Below are positions 20,601 through 31,888 of a stretch of 64,000 bases of DNA, piece after piece. The position numbers and the translations under genes are program-made. Location of the stretch: the NCBI GenBank assembly GCA_950295325.1, contig OX485803.1, positions 38,207,554-38,271,553 of the forward strand, read 5' to 3'. The notes under the pieces are model-generated. The model did not search any database. It worked only from the letters and a program-made list of their open reading frames with translations, and had not been told where the DNA came from. The DNA comes from Polytrichum commune. Taxonomy: Eukaryota; Streptophyta; Polytrichopsida; Polytrichales; Polytrichaceae. Position 1 is the first letter of the stretch; every line of letters begins with the position of its first letter.

Positions 20601-23255
20601 TTAATGTCCCGTTGCCGTCCATGGCTGACCATTTTGGAACTTTGCAATGGTGCATGTGTCAACTCCCATGTGCCCTCACTGTTCCAAAGTTCCAAAATGT
20701 ATAGTAGTTGATTGAGTTATTCCCTTATGTGCTTGCCCGATCCCCTCTTATGAACCTGAAACAACAGCTTTTATTTTTGTATCAAGGCACGGGAGGCTTG
20801 CAGATGAGTATAGAATCTATGATTTGGTTAAGGGCAGTTCAAAAACTGAGTATTCTCGGTATACATTCAGCATTGAAAACAAGTCTTGTTCTGTACTCGG
20901 AATTAAAGGCTACTAAAAAGTCTTGTGGTGTAGAAAGCATTACTGTTGAGGGCTTTATTTTTTTCACCTAAAAGATTCATGCCTTTTTAAAGGACATTGG
21001 CATGCTCAGGAGATTTCTTAAATCTATTTATGTGCAGGTCCCTGTTAGGTGGCTTCCTGTCACAAAAGTACCTGGGGAAACCAGAACCAAAGAAGATAGA
21101 CCTCACCACATCCTCGCTTTCCAAGTACAAATATGTTATTGACCAATGGGGTGGTTGGGATCTGTTCCAGGTACGCTGTTTGTGTCAACATTACTTCAGT
21201 TTAGTTTTCTTCAGTTTTTTCAAACATATGGAGTGCAAGAATTTGTATATTTTGGCCTTTACCATCCTGACTCAGTTGGGATGGTGAAAGTGTTAAAACC
21301 AGCGTTAGCCAGTTATCACAAGGTTATAGACTATAGATATGTGGGTCTCAAAATTAAGTAACCGATCATTAAAGATATCTGCCATATTCAAAATTTGAAT
21401 TAAATTTTTAATATTGATTACCCTTTAATTGTGGAGGGGCAAACGTCAATACTAGACACCTCTAATCTCAAAATACCAAAATAGTGTTAAATACGGTATC
21501 ATCAATTACATTCTAACTTGTTTATTTAGTAGGATACTTTTTGATTCCCTAACCCAAATTTGAGTTTAATCACAAAAAAAAATGGTGATTTAAATTTAAT
21601 AATCAAAGTTGGGAACCACCAACTATCAGGCTCTTAATATATCCATAAGCACAATAATGAAAAAAACGTTCTTCCAACAAATTTAACAAGTTCATACCTT
21701 AAATTATTGACTTCTCCATAATCTTCAGAATTTATAACCATGATCATTGAAGAAAGCTTGATAACGTACCCACACTGGATCATACCATTAGGAGACAATC
21801 ACCATTGCAGTCTGCTGTGCCAATGGTGATTTAACAACATGAGACTACCTGGTTGTCTCCTGAAAGAGTGGTCTGTCCCTAGTTCACGAATACGTCTACT
21901 GAAAAATTAACATCCAGTACATCAATATTTCAATGTCCAATTTATGACTCAAAGAACGGGTTGATTTCAGGAACTTCTTCTCGCTCTGGGTCAAATTGCA
22001 GAGAAACATAAAGTGAGCATCAGCAACGTGGCAGTTCGATATATTGCAGACAAGCCTGCAGTTGCTGCGGTCATTATCGGTGCACGACTCAGCATATCAG
22101 AGCATATTACTGATAATCAGGCTGCATTCTCTTTTCCAGGTAAGCATGTCTGAAACGGCCACTTTTAGCTCTGCATTCACTTCTTGTAGGATATGAAACA
22201 TGAACTTAGTGCAAGATGATAAGCAAATCCAAATAGTGCCTGTAGCCATTTTCCTCTTACTTTTTGGAGCTTATGTGAATATGTTATCTTCTAAAGTGAA
22301 GATTCTCTTTCTCATCAAATGATCTGATAGGCCCCCTCAAACTGATTAATGAGACTAGAATGGTTAAGACATTTTGAGCATGTAGTCCAATCTCGATTGA
22401 ACACATGTCTGTTTGGTGTCCGTTTTTAGATCCACACCCAATCACACACCCTCAAATATAGGTGTCTGTTTAAGATGGGTAATCGAATTAAGCCCAGTTA
22501 CCTTAGATATGAACACCAGCTCATGTCGGAGCAAGCTCAATTTGAAGAGCCTCTTTGCCATTAGGCTATTGGTCTCTTGAGCTTTTCCTGGTAATGATGA
22601 TGGCCCACTTGTGGTGAAAGTGAGGGCCACTTTACACTACGGCCAAAGGCCATGGCCATGAAATTGTGAAGGCCCTTGTAATTCTCAGCTTAAGGCTCTA
22701 CCAAGGAAAATTGAAATTGAATTTTATGTGGTCACAGGCATTCCAGTGTAGTGTAAAGACATATGTGCCCAGGTTGTCAAATGATTACTATTTTCTTATG
22801 AAGCCTATTCATGTGGGCCTTCCCAATCAATATGTCAAAATAAATCAAAGGTTATGGGATATTGAAATGTCACGGCCTCCTGGTTTTCTGTTAGACCCAC
22901 TTCTTTGAGACAGACTTGATGCAAATACAGTAGATCATGAAACATTATCCACTTCATACCACGTAAGACTCCATGTAGGTTTTACATCCATATTAACTTG
23001 CTTGGTCATTTGGGCCCTCAAGCTCTAGTGTAAAGTGGCCCTATAACTGATGCATTCAATTCATGCCTAAAATTCTTCTGCCAGCAAGTCTGCACAAAGT
23101 TCTTGCTCTGAAGATATCTGGGATCTGGGAACAAGTGCTGACTGATCTCAACCTGTTTAATTACAGGTCTCGATGAAGGAGATTTAGCCTTGATCCATTC
23201 GGTGGTGAGCAAAGGGAGGGAGATTCCAGGGGACTGCGGTGATGAATACAGATGA
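17675..23255 (+). CDS. Aldo/keto reductase family oxidoreductase, 9 exons, 358 aa
   Basis: Exons: 17675-17813, 18422-18532, 18691-18783, 19177-19276, 19860-20016, 20297-20382, 21038-21170, 21971-22139, 23167-23255, all GT-AG and phase-consistent. The product is an NAD(P)H-dependent aldo/keto reductase most like the uncharacterised plant subfamily of Arabidopsis At2g27680; its natural substrate is unknown to me. The catalytic tetrad is intact: D79 and Y84 in FDMADIYG, K109 in GFTKFVP, H147 in VQFHWWD. Subfamily landmarks GMWQ at 47-50, LTNFDTE, WGGWDLFQ and the C-terminal GDCGDEYR are all present. The start is well fixed: an in-frame TGA sits at 17669-17671, so there is no room for a longer N-terminus. 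The 46 residues before GMWQ are acidic at the front and do not look like a chloroplast transit peptide, which I recall the Arabidopsis relative having. A cytosolic enzyme is the simplest inference. Intron 8 contains two repeats. Confidence 0.92.
20460..20705. repeat. Internal duplication in intron 6 of the reductase gene
   Basis: AAGTTCCAAAATGTATAATA (about 20562) recurs in near-identical form at about 20684, each preceded by a CCCTCA-TGTTC block. An opposing copy, TTTTGGAACTTTGCAATGG, lies at about 20632. It may be a decayed MITE, but boundaries could not be fixed. Confidence 0.4.
22335..22590 (-). repeat. Dispersed repeat R1, copy 4, best candidate SINE
   Basis: On the minus strand this copy begins with a tRNA-like head: TAGCCTAATGG (A-box-like, near 22555-22566) and, about 45 bases on, GGTGTTCATATC (a weak B-box). 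It continues into the family body with AATTCGATTACCC, GACACCTATATTTGAGGG and TGTGGATCTAAAAACGGACA. The A-to-B spacing fits a tRNA-derived SINE, but the B box deviates from consensus and no terminal tail or target duplication was confirmed. Confidence 0.5.
22624..23041. mobile_element. TIR MITE in intron 8 of the reductase gene
   Basis: The ends read GGGCCACTTTACACTA (left) and its exact complement TAGTGTAAAGTGGCCC (right). Flanks are TGA and TAT, possibly a decayed 3-bp duplication. The ends resemble those of the TAA-flanked MITE at 56747-57244 (GGGCTACTTCACAC), suggesting the same PIF/Harbinger-type group. It has no coding capacity. Confidence 0.7.
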
Positions 23256-25183
23256 GCTTTTAAAAACAACAATGAGGCACTAATAGAAGAATACCTCTTC
23301 CAACAGCGGTTTTCTTTGTTTTGTCCTTATAGAGTACTGGCTATCTCCCTTGTAATTCTACTTTATTTGGAGTGGTTTCTTGAGACCACTCGTGCCTGTA
23401 GTCTATGACTATGTGATAACTGGCCAGCACTGACCTTTACCTTTCCAAAATCATCATCACCACTAATTGACTGCAAGCCCTTCAGGCTGAAAGTTGTCAT
23501 TTGCCAGAGCCTTCACAACTCTCTCCAACCCCTCCTTGGTGAGAGGTTGTGATTTGCTATATATATTTGCAAGCTTCATTGCCTATCAAATGCAAAATGA
23601 CTTGTCAAAGAATGCTTTTATGTTTGGAGCCTTTCAGAGTTATGCATGGATTTTCACAAAAGTATCTTAGTGAATGTTACTAGGAAAAGTGCCCTCCATT
23701 GCTTTACGGCAAGAGATAATTGTCGCTTATGACCACACTTGTCATTCATCCATGTTAAAATAAATCATAAAGAGGTTTGTGACTAAAATTGTGACATCCG
23801 CACTGTGTACATGTGACTTTGGGAGATATGGGCTACATTAGTCCCATTTCAAGATTCAGCATTACTTGAATAGATTGTCATTAAGCCTCTCCTCAAGTTC
23901 TCTAGTTTGAGTGGGACTAGCAAGTTTTTGTACTACATTGACTACGTTAAATAGTATTGGTATTCTGTATACGAGCGTACCTCTTGTGCATCCAACATAA
24001 AAGCTTGAATTTATAGGTTTGTGTAGCCAAGTCATCTCAAATAACTTATAGGTTTGTGCCCAATTCATCTCAAATGACTAGGGAGTAGACTACTTTGAGG
24101 TCTCTAAAACTAATTCCGGTGTCAAATCAACTAAAACAGGATGCATATTATTTGAGGGCTTTCATTGCATACTATATAACAATTGAAATTCAACAAAACA
24201 AATGATGATATCTCCTTCAAAACTTGCTTGTTTTTCACATACAAACAATCTAACTTAGAGATCTCACGTTAAGTTCATGCTCTCACTAAGTATCTTTCAT
24301 CTCCCAAGTCTGAGCACGGAGTGACTATTTAAAGATCGATTGCATCTACCTTCCAGAAACACATTCACATTGATTTTACTGTTGTCTCCTCAGTTATGGT
24401 AGTTTTCCATTTCGGATGTGAATTATAAGAATATGAAGCATTGACAGGATTATTGACTAGATTTGACAGAGGCAGTCAGGTCCTCAGTAGTATAAAGGAA
24501 GTGCATCCAAACAACGTAAGCACCAACAATTGACAAAAGAACACAGAAATGTCAATAGACGACTTATTCCCCTTCAAGCTATGCAGAGTACTTGTGTTCG
24601 TGCCAGGATGAAGGTCTTCATACCTTTACCTTATGCAGAAGTTTGGGTGTAGATAGGTGTGCAGTCCATCTTTGAACTCTACTGGACAGGGGTCTCACTG
24701 TATAGCCTATATAACCAGTAGGTGTGTTCCCTACCAACTGTTTATCTCAAGAATTTATCTATGTAAACATATTTAGTCAAGCATATTTTAACTACATTGC
24801 AAAATGTTGTGGACGATGATCAAATGAACTCAATACAAATCCAACCCCCACATATTTGCAGAACAGATGAATTTGCACTACATTCAGCGATGCATTTCAG
24901 CAAGGCCAGCTAAAAACAGAATAATCTGATTCAAATAAACGATTTCCATGTATGTCCAAACAGGAACTTCAAGACCTTTACGGGTTTGAAGTGATTAGAA
25001 AGAGTCATAGCAGCAACTTCAAAACTGCACAACAAGAGTGGCCGCTGAAAAATTGCAAATGATCCAAAACAATAAGTATGAATTCCCTTTGCATTAAACC
25101 CAAAACAACTCGGGCACAATCCACCACAGAAAGATTTCAGAGATTATAGACGATCACCTAAGAAATCTACTCTTACTAAGAAT
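23256..25183. other. Convergent spacer between the reductase and eL13 genes
   Basis: Both flanking genes point into this interval, so it should hold both 3' UTRs. A match to the polyadenylation context of either gene could not be assigned with confidence. No coding region, tRNA or paired terminal repeat was recognised. Confidence 0.4.
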
Positions 25184-27045
25184 TTACTTCTTCTCTTCCT
25201 TCTCTGCAGCCTCAGCCCTCTTCTTCCGAATACCCACCAACTTTGCATTGGTCCTCTCAAGGCGGAGCTTGTAGTATCCCTTCTCAGCCTTCATCTCATC
25301 AGTGATGGACACAATCTCTGCGGTCGGTCTGGGCCTCACAATTGGCAAGACTGGACCCGTAACCTGAGTCACACTTGATAGCTCCTCAGTGCTTGAGTCA
25401 CCACTCTGTAATTAGTCCACAAATGTCACAAGTCAGCACACCACAACCTACCAAATTTGACACACCTACACTAGCCAATGTAGGATTGTCTAGTTTTGCC
25501 ACAGGGTTCAGAAACATATATTTTCATAGCAAGATTAGGAACATATTAGGGTCCTAACAGACCAACGTTTCCTACACCTAGGTTAGATCCTATCAAGATC
25601 CAGCCAGAACTACTGTGAAAGCTGAAGAATATTCTTCATGTTAGATGGGTCGATATTCAACACTGAAACATTCCCAGCATCATTAAATATTGTATATCAA
25701 GTAAAAGAATACATCATACCTTGGACTTCCGTGAACGCCTGGGGAACACCACCAACTTCGCCCTGTAGGTGTTGAGACGGTTCACATTCTCCTGAAGGCT
25801 TTCCAAGCATCGGTTCTTACGCCTGTGGTCAACAGCAATACCGATGGTTGGTGCAAGCTTCTTGGAAATACCTGCAGCCTGTGAAAACAATTGAAATCAG
25901 AAACTTGGCTAACAAGGTTAAAAGCACTACACACTAAGTTTCTTACATCTCAACTGAACACCTTAATAAAAGAGTTGCAGTTAACTAGAGCGATTACTTA
26001 CATTGAGACTAAAGCATACATCTTAGAAAAGAGTAATCAATGCTGCTAGTTGATAAATGGCATGTGATGAAATGATTCTCAGGTCACTATACCGATTCTT
26101 GGTATTACCTCGCGAACTGTATTAAGACTGGTACTAATCTCCAACTTGGTAAGTGAATAACTCGGTAAGTGAATCTAGTGACACGACAGAAAAATTTAGG
26201 TCTCGCATCGGGTTGGAGCAAAACCAAAAGCCAGGAGCACTGATTTGTACCTTCAACTCCTCCAAGGTGAAGCCACGTCCAGCTCTGATCTTTGCATTGT
26301 ATTTCAAAGTCTGAGAGTGGACAACTGGACGGAGGGGACCAGCGGTGGGGCGTGGAAAAACAGCCACGGCCTTCTTCTGGCGCACTGAGAAACGACCATA
26401 CGCCCATAATTACCATTACATGTGATTTGACAACGTTTTCCAGAATAAAATCAAACACCCCTCAGTATGTGACCAAAAACCCTAAACCCTAAACAAACCC
26501 TACTACAAGACTCTTTCACCCTCCCTTTCATTTTATCTACTACACTCGCCCCAACTTAGCCTAACAGCTACTTGATTCAATAGATGATATATTGTACGAC
26601 CCAAATGAGCACCCCCAAATTGCCAATACACGAAACACAACGACTATGCCAAGTCCCCCTAAGATGCATAGGAAAGTCCCTACATAACATGCCACACGAT
26701 GAGATACAACCTGTAGAGAACTTCCAAAGCAATGAGAACCTAATACGACATGGAAGAAAACAAAAATCCGGACCTTCGTTGGGCATGCCCCGATATAAAA
26801 CAATGGACGCGCATTTTCTATCACAAAGAAAACTAGTAGGTACAAAACTCTAGGGTTTTATGGTAGGGTTTAGTCTAAACTCTAACAAAGGCGTGCATTT
26901 TCTATTATTTTTGGATTGAATCGTAAGTAGACGTACCCGTTCTTCTTCTTTTCTTGCGGGCAGGCTGGTTGAACCAGGTCCTCACATAATTTTGCCAATC
27001 CTTCTTGAAGTGGCCATTCGGGATGACGTTGTTATGCTTCACCAT
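25184..27045 (-). CDS. RPL13: 60S ribosomal protein eL13, 4 coding exons, 207 aa
   Basis: Coding exons on the minus strand: 27045-26937, 26384-26251, 25878-25720, 25405-25184. Lengths 109, 134, 159 and 222 nt join in frame to 207 codons plus stop, matching the usual 206-207 aa. The protein is a structural component of the large cytosolic ribosomal subunit. The N-terminal [19 protein letters not shown] and [11 protein letters not shown], the central [27 protein letters not shown] and [12 protein letters not shown], and the C-terminal [10 protein letters not shown] are all family hallmarks. No disruption was seen. Neighbouring genes are unrelated to translation. It is expected to be constitutively expressed. 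Confidence 0.97.
26475..26507. repeat. Interstitial telomere-like motif in eL13 intron 1
   Basis: The plus strand carries AAACCCTAAACCCTAAAC followed by AAACCCTA, about three units of the plant telomere heptamer. Telo-boxes near plant ribosomal-protein promoters are well known. Here the run lies in the first coding intron, and a single AAACCCTAG also lies at 27630-27638 near the presumed transcription start. Confidence 0.6.
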
Positions 27046-27650
27046 ATTTCCAGCCCTGAATGCCACGCACGATCAGAAATCTCGATAGATACTTTCTACA
27101 GTAAGTGCTACTCTTTCGACAACAAAAGAGTCAGCTCAATTATGTAACTGTCATTGTTATCAACAACATCTGACACCAGTGTCCACGCTCACATGAACTC
27201 AATGCAAGGTTCCTAATCCACATCTCCCCATAAGAGACACTCTATAGATAACCCTAAAGAATCTACACATCGCCCTAGTTGCCGTTCGAAAGCGTTTGCA
27301 TGTATAGAAGGACAGTGACAAGTCAACAAAACTTAAGAGAATTTGGGAAAATAATCACCGCAAGGAATGAAACAACCGTAACGAGATTCTTGTTTGCACG
27401 TTTGGTACGGCTCTACTTTGCGGTGCTTAAATTTTTAAGGGCTAGAACAAGCAGCAACAAGTCAAAACTTCAAATGATTTCCGTAAGAAATCAAAGCAGT
27501 GCACAAGGAGGTGAGGGGAGATGCAAGTACCTCCGAGACGCCTGAGGTCACGCGGCTCGCTGGGCGGACGAGAAAGAGAGAGCAAACCGAGAGGCATCGC
27601 CTTCTCACTGTCGCCAAACCCAGAGCTTCAAACCCTAGCATCTAGGGCCA
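27046..27650 (-). promoter_or_regulatory. eL13 leader: probable 5' UTR intron and promoter
   Basis: On the minus strand a good donor (GAG|GTACTTGCAT, GT at 27530-27529) and a good acceptor (ATTCAG at about 27061-27056) would remove a 5' UTR intron of 475 bp (27530-27056), leaving ten leader bases before the ATG at 27045. The upstream exon would run from 27531 to about 27600 and is purine/pyrimidine-skewed (AGAAAGAGAGAG on the plus strand). A telo-box AAACCCTAG lies at 27630-27638. Leader introns and telo-boxes are common in plant ribosomal-protein genes, but the transcription start is inferred. Confidence 0.45.
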
Positions 27651-27872
27651 CCATGGCCCCCACTCTGACGGTGGAGATCAGCGCAACAACCTAAGGCTCG
27701 GAATTTAATGGATGAAATATTATGCATCACGTCTGGCGGATGAAGTCGAGGACGTGGCCTGGTCTTGTAGTTTGTTGTTAATTCATTCCAATTCAGTCCC
27801 ACTTTATGGTCTATGGTATTTAGTGTCACGTACAGTGAATTTTTGGGCTATTTATCGCTCAAAACATAATAC

Positions 27873-29285
27873 TGTTCTCCCTCTTTAGCAGAGTTCGGGA
27901 GATTTTTGAGCTCAACCAGCTAAAATCCGTCCCTTCATAATTTCTACCGGTTTTTTTAGGATTTGATCGGTTGCAAACTTGTTGTCATTAATTTGGATCG
28001 GCCAATATCCTATATTTTCTTTCAAGTGCCGGTTAATTTCCTCTTCATTGTAATGACAACCGGCCAAAAACTCGGGCATTGATAAGTAAGTTGGTTTTCC
28101 AATTATATCTACAAACAACATACACCATTCAACAACAATGTCCAAAGAACATATCAACATACAACAATAATATGTAATGATATCAACATCCAACAAGAAT
28201 GATCAACAATTTATCCGTAGCAAGAGTTGAACTTAAAATAAGCCATCAGCCGGTTGATGGCCATGGATAAACTCTTCTATCATACCTAGGTCTTAAAACC
28301 TCATATTAGATTTGAGGCCACAACATGATAAAAGAGTAACCTAACATACCATATTATATACAAAAATGAAATTCACCAACTGTTAGAGTCAAAATCAACA
28401 ATATCATCTTCACCTTCAAGAGGAAAACGCCCTGAAAGGTATCTTTGTGGATGTGAAAACAACCATCTAAACTTTGTAGAGTTCCTTCATAAAGCTATGG
28501 CTTCCATTAGTACATTATCAAGATCACCACAAAGATCTTCCATAGACACACTCATAATACATTCTAAATGCTAGCCGTCAACAATGAAATGCAATAATGA
28601 AGCAAAAGCATCGTTAAGTTTCATGTGACCTACACGGCTGAGAACCTCCCTCATTCAATATCCGCCCATACCCTCGGGAGACCAGCCAATATCCGCCTAT
28701 ACCCTCGGGAGACCCAACTCATTTCCGCCATTTTCTGAGCCTGAGGGGTTAAATTTCCTACATTATCTCATATTGGTCGGTTGATTTCCTATACTCTTCA
28801 TATTTAACTCGGTTATACGGCCGAAATCTCCCAAAAAAATTCGGTAATTTTGCAATTTCACTCGGCTAACTTACAACTAGCTACCAGATCTCCCCGATCA
28901 TTGCTCTTTAGTATGACACGTTTGGGAAACAAAAAATAAGTTGTATTATCGAGGTGTCATCTTCTCATTAACATAACAAATGGCATAAAGTTGTCATATT
29001 ATGAGGGAATACGAAAACATAAGTAATATGAGCTTAAAAATATATACAACGAGTTTAAGCAATATAGATGGTATGAAATAATAACCTATAACTTCAAAAA
29101 AATACAAACATTCTCAAGAACTCTTGAAATAGGAGTCCAAAGATCTTTGGTGTTGTCTACCCAAGTTTGCAATTGTCATCTTATCTAAATTCCATGCTAA
29201 CTTTTTAAAATTAATAATTTCATTAACACCAAAATATAAATACTTCTTTAATAAGTAACTAGACAACAATGATGTCAAGTATCGT
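27873..29285 (-). mobile_element. Pogo/Tigger-like transposon fragment, split by a nested insertion
   Basis: The left end reads CTGTTCTCCCTCTTTAG after a TA (27871-27872), matching the right terminus of the complete element at 62912-63588 when complemented. After a 1-kb insertion the same element resumes at 28912 (TATGACACGTTTGGGAAAC) and stays clearly similar to the inverse of 63.2-63.57 kb until about 29275, ending after ACTAGACAACAATGATG. Beyond that point similarity stops, so the other terminus is missing or replaced. TA flanks and terminal repeats of the form CAGTCTAACCTCGTTAATA point to the pogo/Tigger branch of Tc1/mariner. It contains the C-terminal transposase fragment listed separately. 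Confidence 0.78.
27890..28903. mobile_element. hAT-like non-autonomous insertion, 1014 bp
   Basis: It interrupts the pogo-like element and is flanked by exact 8-bp direct repeats CTCTTTAG at 27882-27889 and 28904-28911. The paralogue at 62.9-63.6 kb carries the uninterrupted site as a single CTCTTTAG. The ends read CAGAGTTCGGGAGAT and, complemented from the right, CAATGATCGGGGAGAT, which are short imperfect inverted repeats. An 8-bp duplication with CA-starting ends fits the hAT superfamily. The 94-codon minus frame (27912-28196) has no recognisable transposase similarity, so it is probably non-autonomous. Confidence 0.8.
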
Positions 29286-29380
29286 ACAACCAAATACCAG
29301 ATGGTTGTGCTCAATAACCACAATGTCATGGCAACAACCAAAATGCCATGGCCAAAAATGAAATGACTAAATATATACAT
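29114..29380 (-). pseudogene. C-terminal fragment of a Tigger/pogo transposase with PCNA-box-like tail
   Basis: The last 50 or so codons of this frame are conserved at protein level in the copy at 63.2-63.36 kb, for example LYFGVNEII, and both end in DSYFKSS before the stop. The tail QRSLDSYF fits the PCNA-interacting consensus Q-x-x-hydrophobic-x-x-aromatic-aromatic. Pogo transposase is known to bind PCNA through such a C-terminal motif. The stop lies about 200 bp of element sequence from the terminal repeat, as expected for a 3' end. The N-terminal DNA-binding and DDE domains are absent, and residues before about 30 appear to come from other sequence. The 63-kb copy has a 1-nt insertion before this tail. 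Confidence 0.55.
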
Positions 29381-31400
29381 ATATTTTGGAAGTTATCGAT
29401 GTTGCAATCATTTACATTGCTTTTAGCAATTCAATGATCCTCAATCACCTTCATGACAATGGGAACACCATTTGGTGGATGCCAAGGACCACATGGGCAA
29501 AGACCATATGACCATGGCCAAAACCACGTGGTCATGGCAAAAGACCACATGATTGTGGCTAACAATCACAATGCTATTCATAGCATACGTTTTAATGCTT
29601 CATAAACTTGATTTGCTTATTAAAAATTGTTTTTTTATGGCCAAATTCCACAAGTTTTCAATGTTGTGGGAGTTGTGTGCAATTAAGCCAAAGACCATAT
29701 CCAAAGAAATGATGCATACCAAAGCTTGAAAATCAAAGACCACATTGCCATGGTCAACAACCACTTGGCTAGGGACCAAACGCACTTGTCTAAGGTAAGT
29801 CTACCCAAATCCAACACCTGTAATTTTTCCACAACATGTACATATGGATTTTAAAGATGTACATTGTCCGAACATCTAATGAAGGTGTTGGTTTAAGGTC
29901 GTTGACAGTTGAAACTTTAAACCCTTGTAAGTTTTGTAGGCAATGTCCAAACGTTGGAACCCTCTTGATCTTGCAAAAACAATAAACATAAAAATAAAAA
30001 TCACAATAATAGAAAACTATGCTCAACACTTATTATATTACTTTTGAGGTATAAGTCTTACCTTATGTTATGCTCATTTACATGTTTCTATCAATCCAAA
30101 GGTATTTGGCATCACCTTTGTGAATATTTGATAAAAAAAAATGACAATCTTCATAAGCTACAAAACATACGACCTCCACGTCATGGTCAAAAACATTAAT
30201 GTTGAATCTACTAGAATATCAACCATTATTCCACGACTCAAAAGTTGCACAAACAAATAATGATATTGATTTGTCTCCTGCATTTTTATTGCTTTAAAAT
30301 ATTGATGAATATAAAATTATTATTGATTTCTAGAGTCCATGTTTATGACACATACTTGTTAAAAAACAATGAATGATGAGTACAAGGTTATGGGAAAATT
30401 TATTGTATTTCATTCAATGTCAACCCCATGTGGCATAAAATGTATATATATATATATATAAGTTTATTATATTATTTTATAAAGTTCTATGAAGATAATG
30501 GATAACTTGGTGGCATTTATCAACTTTGTGGCAAATTTGAGTGCACATAAATTACACTATAACTTAGCAATGTAATCACATATAAAATCTATGTATCATT
30601 ATAAAAAATAAAAACCAATAAAAATTCAAAGGGCATTGTAGACATTGGTTGCCAACGGTTTGTAATTTACATTGACTATGAAAGCGTACATATAAAAATC
30701 CACCAATAAAGCTCAATTGGTATAAAAAGGATGACAATTATAAAACTAAAATAAAAATACAATAGTAATAGTCAGTTCGAGAACATTGTCATTGGACATA
30801 ATGATGGTTTGCAAAAGAATGATGCACACCCGTTTGAAATTAGATAATCAACAAGGTACACAACTTGGTCTTTCAATCTCAAGACTTTTGTCTACATCAT
30901 GGTCTTAGGTTCTTTGGTGTTTGGTATCTACTTATTTCTCGTGAAGATGACTTAAGACCATCAAATTGCTAGGATTATGAAAACGAGCAAAACATAAACA
31001 AGTGCCAAGATTTGTTTTGGTAATTGGCCATGGCATTGTGGTCTTTGGTCCCAAATTCATGGTTATTGGCCATGGCCTTTTGATCTTTGGTTTTCCGGTC
31101 TTAGGTATCCATCATTTTGTACTCTTGGCTATGGTCTTTGTCTATGTTACACACAAAACCCACGACATGAAAAATTTGTAATATTTCACCATGACAAACT
31201 CAAATGTTCCTAGAATGAGCACAACATATGCCATGCATGGCATTATGATTGTTGCTTACGGCATTGTGATCATTTGCCACATGGTCTTGGGCATCTCACC
31301 AGATTGTAATCCATCAAATAAGCCATCAAGGTTAGTTGAATTGTTGTTTTTTTTTGTTTTTTTGCATTTTGCATTTTAAAATTTCAATTCATGCGTGCTT
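29286..31400. repeat. Degenerate inverted-repeat region rich in CCATGGCC-type motifs
   Basis: Between 29286 and 29800 motifs such as ACCACAATGTCATGG, AAAATGCCATGGCCAA and GACCACATG recur every few tens of bases. Between about 31015 and 31290 the complementary set occurs (GGCCATGGCATTGTGGTC, GGCATTATGATTGTTGC, GGCATTGTGATCA). This gives a broad, imperfect inverted repeat around an AT-rich centre. It may be an old foldback element, but termini and a target duplication were not found. A (TA)n run lies at 30442-30460. No gene was recognised. Confidence 0.45.
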
Positions 31401-31851
31401 TCACAATGAATATGTTGCTTTGATCGTGGGTTGTTCACTAGATCGCCATTCTCTAAGACCGTGAACAATTTATGTGCACCACATGTGTACTGTAGGCCAA
31501 AGAAAAAAAGTAAGGATACGTACCTCTATTATTGGCATGAACAACATGCACTTCACCTTGACGCAGTTATGTTGACACCGCATGCAATGTTAACCTCGGC
31601 CCAACACAAGGATGGGAGTTGAATTTAATGAATTGTAAGATAAAGTTTTGGGTAGTATAGTGGGTGGTCTTCTATACGGATGTGGTGGTGATGGTTAGCA
31701 CATTCGGTTTGAGTTGGGTATGTCATTGGCATATTATGTGGCAAGGGTATAGGCATGTGGGAATTAGATATATGGAAGGCTTCAAGATGGGTGCATACAT
31801 TCATTTGGAATTTTCATCTTCCTCTTTGTAAATTAAAAAAAGATAGTGGCA

Positions 31852-31888
<37 letters not shown>

